Assembly: GCA_949299375.1 (NCBI GenBank)
Contig: CASGAH010000002.1
Coordinates: 1-53,953, forward strand
From: an uncultured Eubacteriales bacterium
GTDB taxonomy: Bacteria > Bacillota > Clostridia > Lachnospirales > Lachnospiraceae
Reading direction: 5' to 3'
Length of the DNA stretch: 53,953 bases
The notes under the pieces were generated by a model that was given only the letters and a program-made list of their open reading frames with translations, was not told the DNA's origin and did no database searches. Below are positions 51,948 through 53,953 of this stretch, piece by piece; the first letter of the stretch is position 1; each line of letters starts with the position of its first letter. The translations under genes and the position numbers were made by a program.

Positions 51948-53630
51948 ATGAACACACTTTTGATTGTCCTGATTGCAGCGGTCTGTCTTCTCGCAGGATA
52001 TGTTTTTTATGGACGCTGGCTTGCAAAGAAGTGGGGAATTGATCCGAATGCCAAAACCCCTGCCTGCACAAAGGAGGACGGACAGGATTATGTCCCGACC
52101 GACGGCTGGGTTGTTTTTGCACATCAGTTTTCCTCCATCGCCGGAGCCGGCCCTGTGACCGGAGCCATTCAGGCAGCCGCCTTTGGATGGCTCCCGGTAC
52201 TGCTCTGGATCCTTCTCGGAGGAATTTTCTTTGGCGCAGTCACAGATTTTGGCGCACTCTATGCCAGTGTAAAGAATGAGGGAAAGTCGATCGGACTTCT
52301 CATTGAAAAGTACATCGGAAAGGCCGGGCGCCGCCTCTTTCTGATTTTCTGCTGGCTCTTTACCTTAATCGTCATTGCCGCCTTTGCGGATATGGTAGCA
52401 GGTACGTTCCAGGCCTATGAGGTCGTTGACGGCGCCTCTGTCCTGTCCTCCTCCGCCAGAGTCAACGGCGCCGCCGGATCCATCTCCATCTTTTTCATTG
52501 CCTTTGCAATGATTTTTGGACTGCTCCAGAAAAAACTGCATCTGAGCGGAAGCAGAGAAGTAATTGCAGCCCTTGTATGCACCATCGCCTCTCTGGCGCT
52601 CGGTATGCTTCTTCCGATTACAGGGGACAAAAACATGTGGGCTTATGTCACCTTCCTGTACATATTCTTCGCCTCTGTCCTCCCGATGTGGCTTTTGAAA
52701 CAGCCGCGTGACTTTATGACAACGTTTATGTTTGCCGGAATGATTCTCGGTGCGGTCGTTGGAATCGTCGTTGCGCATCCTCCGATAAATCTGCCTGTCT
52801 ATACGGGCTTCCACAATGATTCTCTCGGAAATCTGTTCCCGATCCTTTTTGTGACGGTTGCCTGCGGAGCAGTTTCCGGATTCCACAGTCTGGTCTCCTC
52901 CGGTACGTCGTCCAAAACGATCGCCAACGAAAAAGACATGACGAAAGTCGGCTACGGCGCCATGGTACTGGAAAGCCTTCTCGCAGTTTTGGCGCTCTGT
53001 GTCGCAGGCGCTGCCGCAGCGGCAGACGGAACCGCTGCATCGGGCACACCGTTTCAGATCTTCTCCCGTGGTGTTGCCGGTCTTTTGGAACTGTTTGGCG
53101 TTCCGGTTTATGTCGCTTCCTGTTTTATGACAATGTGCGTATCTGCGCTGGCCTTGACAAGTCTTGACGCCGTCGCAAGAATCGGCCGTATGTCCTTCCA
53201 GGAGCTGTTCCGCACCGAAGATATGGAACACGCCAGCGGATGGAGAAAATTCCTCTGCAGCAAATATGTCTCCACTGTCATCACACTGATTTTCGGCTAT
53301 ATCCTGACACAGGTTGGGTACTCCAATATCTGGCCGCTGTTTGGAAGCGCCAATCAGCTGCTGAGTGCTCTCGTTCTCATCACCCTCTGCGTCTTTTTAA
53401 AGGTGACCGGACGGGAAAACCGGACACTCTTCCCGCCTCTGATCATCATGCTCTGCGTGACCTTTACCGCCCTTGTGCAGCGCTCCATCGCTCTTGTCCG
53501 CGCATTCCAGGCCGGAAGTGCCCTCTTTATGATCGAGGGACTGCAGCTGATCGTAGCCATCCTGCTCATTCTTCTGGGCGTCACCATCGTTTTCACCTCC
53601 GGAAAAGAACTGTTCCGGAAGTCCAAATAA
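51948..53630 (+). CDS. cstA: CstA family carbon-starvation/pyruvate or peptide transporter
   Basis: 560 residues with about 14-16 hydrophobic segments. The N-terminus VFYGRWLAKKWGI, then GWVVFAHQFSSIAGAGPVTG, GGIFFGAVTDFGALY and GFHSLVSSGTSSKTI are CstA family blocks. Family members import pyruvate or peptides during carbon starvation. The length is nearer the shorter Gram-positive form than E. coli CstA (about 700). AAGGAG precedes the ATG. It is controlled by a T-box leader, which implies a link to the supply of one amino acid and favours an amino acid or peptide as substrate. Confidence 0.94.
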   Translation: MNTLLIVLIAAVCLLAGYVFYGRWLAKKWGIDPNAKTPACTKEDGQDYVPTDGWVVFAHQFSSIAGAGPVTGAIQAAAFGWLPVLLWILLGGIFFGAVTDFGALYASVKNEGKSIGLLIEKYIGKAGRRLFLIFCWLFTLIVIAAFADMVAGTFQAYEVVDGASVLSSSARVNGAAGSISIFFIAFAMIFGLLQKKLHLSGSREVIAALVCTIASLALGMLLPITGDKNMWAYVTFLYIFFASVLPMWLLKQPRDFMTTFMFAGMILGAVVGIVVAHPPINLPVYTGFHNDSLGNLFPILFVTVACGAVSGFHSLVSSGTSSKTIANEKDMTKVGYGAMVLESLLAVLALCVAGAAAAADGTAASGTPFQIFSRGVAGLLELFGVPVYVASCFMTMCVSALALTSLDAVARIGRMSFQELFRTEDMEHASGWRKFLCSKYVSTVITLIFGYILTQVGYSNIWPLFGSANQLLSALVLITLCVFLKVTGRENRTLFPPLIIMLCVTFTALVQRSIALVRAFQAGSALFMIEGLQLIVAILLILLGVTIVFTSGKELFRKSK

Positions 53631-53644
53631 TGGATTGCTGATTT

Positions 53645-53851
53645 TCATTCAATCGGGTAGGGAAGGAAAACTTCCCTATCCGATCGATCTTTTTCCTCGC
53701 ACATCGCCAAAATGCCGGAGAGCAGGTAGGAGCACAAAAATGCACAAAGCCCTTCCCCGAATACAATAGCAGGAACGAAAATACGAACGATCACGACTGC
53801 CAACAGGAAATGAATCGCAGCCATCAGCACCGTGCAGAGCAAAAACCGCAT
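53645..53851 (-). CDS. Possible small membrane protein
   Basis: 68 residues with two hydrophobic segments (LLCTVLMAAIHFLLAVVIVRIFV and LCAFLCSYLLSGILAM, residues about 4-26 and 36-51). The ATG at 53851 has no clear ribosome site. The last dozen codons are inside the cstA terminator hairpin, which is unusual. No family recognised. It may be real or a chance hydrophobic frame; 53852-53953 shows nothing else. Confidence 0.35.
   Translation of the reverse strand: MRFLLCTVLMAAIHFLLAVVIVRIFVPAIVFGEGLCAFLCSYLLSGILAMCEEKDRSDREVFLPYPIE
53652..53694. terminator. Terminator after cstA; dispersed repeat copy 3
   Basis: A 14-bp stem with one G-U (53652-53665 with 53671-53684), 5-nt loop, then five T at 53690-53694 on the plus strand. 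The arms match the hairpins at 10393-10422 and 25835-25869. Confidence 0.88.
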
Positions 53852-53953
53852 TCCAATTGTAAATAACGGTCATTGAGAGCATTCTGCACGGAAAAATAGA
53901 GCCTTCTTGCCGCTCAATAAGAGCCACTGTGCCGGATAAGAGAGCCGCCTCTT

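Overview
The window reads as chromosomal DNA from a low-to-mid GC Firmicute, most likely a Clostridia/Lachnospiraceae-type gut anaerobe. The reasons are strong AGGAGG-type ribosome sites, near-consensus sigma-A promoters, a rpmE-DUF1385-prmC-prfA block, a DUF4364 gene, a single-chain 1,249-residue PurL, a T-box leader, AgrC/AgrA-type signalling genes and a TbADH-like secondary alcohol dehydrogenase. No phage, insertion sequence, CRISPR array or rRNA was seen. The taxonomic call is inference.

Layout. 1-1401: 3' part of an ABC-F ATPase. 1448-8387, minus strand: a methylglyoxal-synthase-like protein that has lost catalytic residues; prfA, prmC, a DUF1385 membrane protein and rpmE; a cytidylyltransferase-PEP mutase fusion; a DUF4364 protein; and a TIGR01212-type radical SAM protein. 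8688-10358: rho with a large hydrophilic insertion. 10518-18106: an ECF S component, a small coiled-coil protein, an acyltransferase, glyA, an Lrp/AsnC regulator, typA, and a slipin/NfeD pair. 18286-22894: one minus-strand operon with a GT2 enzyme, a GT39-type enzyme, a YigZ protein and a LytTR/GHKL two-component pair. 23150-25819: a class A penicillin-binding protein. 25880-31979, minus strand: a lipoprotein, purL, a sigma-like protein without region 4, and a LysR regulator.

The most unusual region is 32402-37416. It is a tightly packed minus-strand operon encoding a circularly permuted ATP-grasp protein, an alpha-E protein, a transglutaminase-like protein and two tandem aspartoacylase/succinylglutamate-desuccinylase-like proteins, the second of which has lost zinc ligands. 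The operon has a strong promoter followed by a roughly 300-nt leader. The leader contains an intrinsic terminator and an upstream segment able to pair with the terminator arm, so it looks like an attenuator or riboswitch. The ATP-grasp/alpha-E/transglutaminase combination has been predicted to make peptide-type metabolites. The added deacylase pair suggests that an N-acyl or amide product is made or trimmed here.

37463-47318, minus strand, is a surface polysaccharide operon (GT2, polymerase/ligase, glycosyltransferase, pyruvyltransferase, flippase, UDP-GlcNAc 2-epimerase) that ends in an XPD-type helicase-nuclease. A divergent GT4 gene (47497) follows. Then come tRNA-Trp, a zinc secondary alcohol dehydrogenase beside a COG0523 metallochaperone-type GTPase, and a CstA-family transporter behind a T-box leader. 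A small predicted membrane protein lies at the right edge. Three terminator hairpins in distant places share one sequence, which points to a dispersed repeat family.
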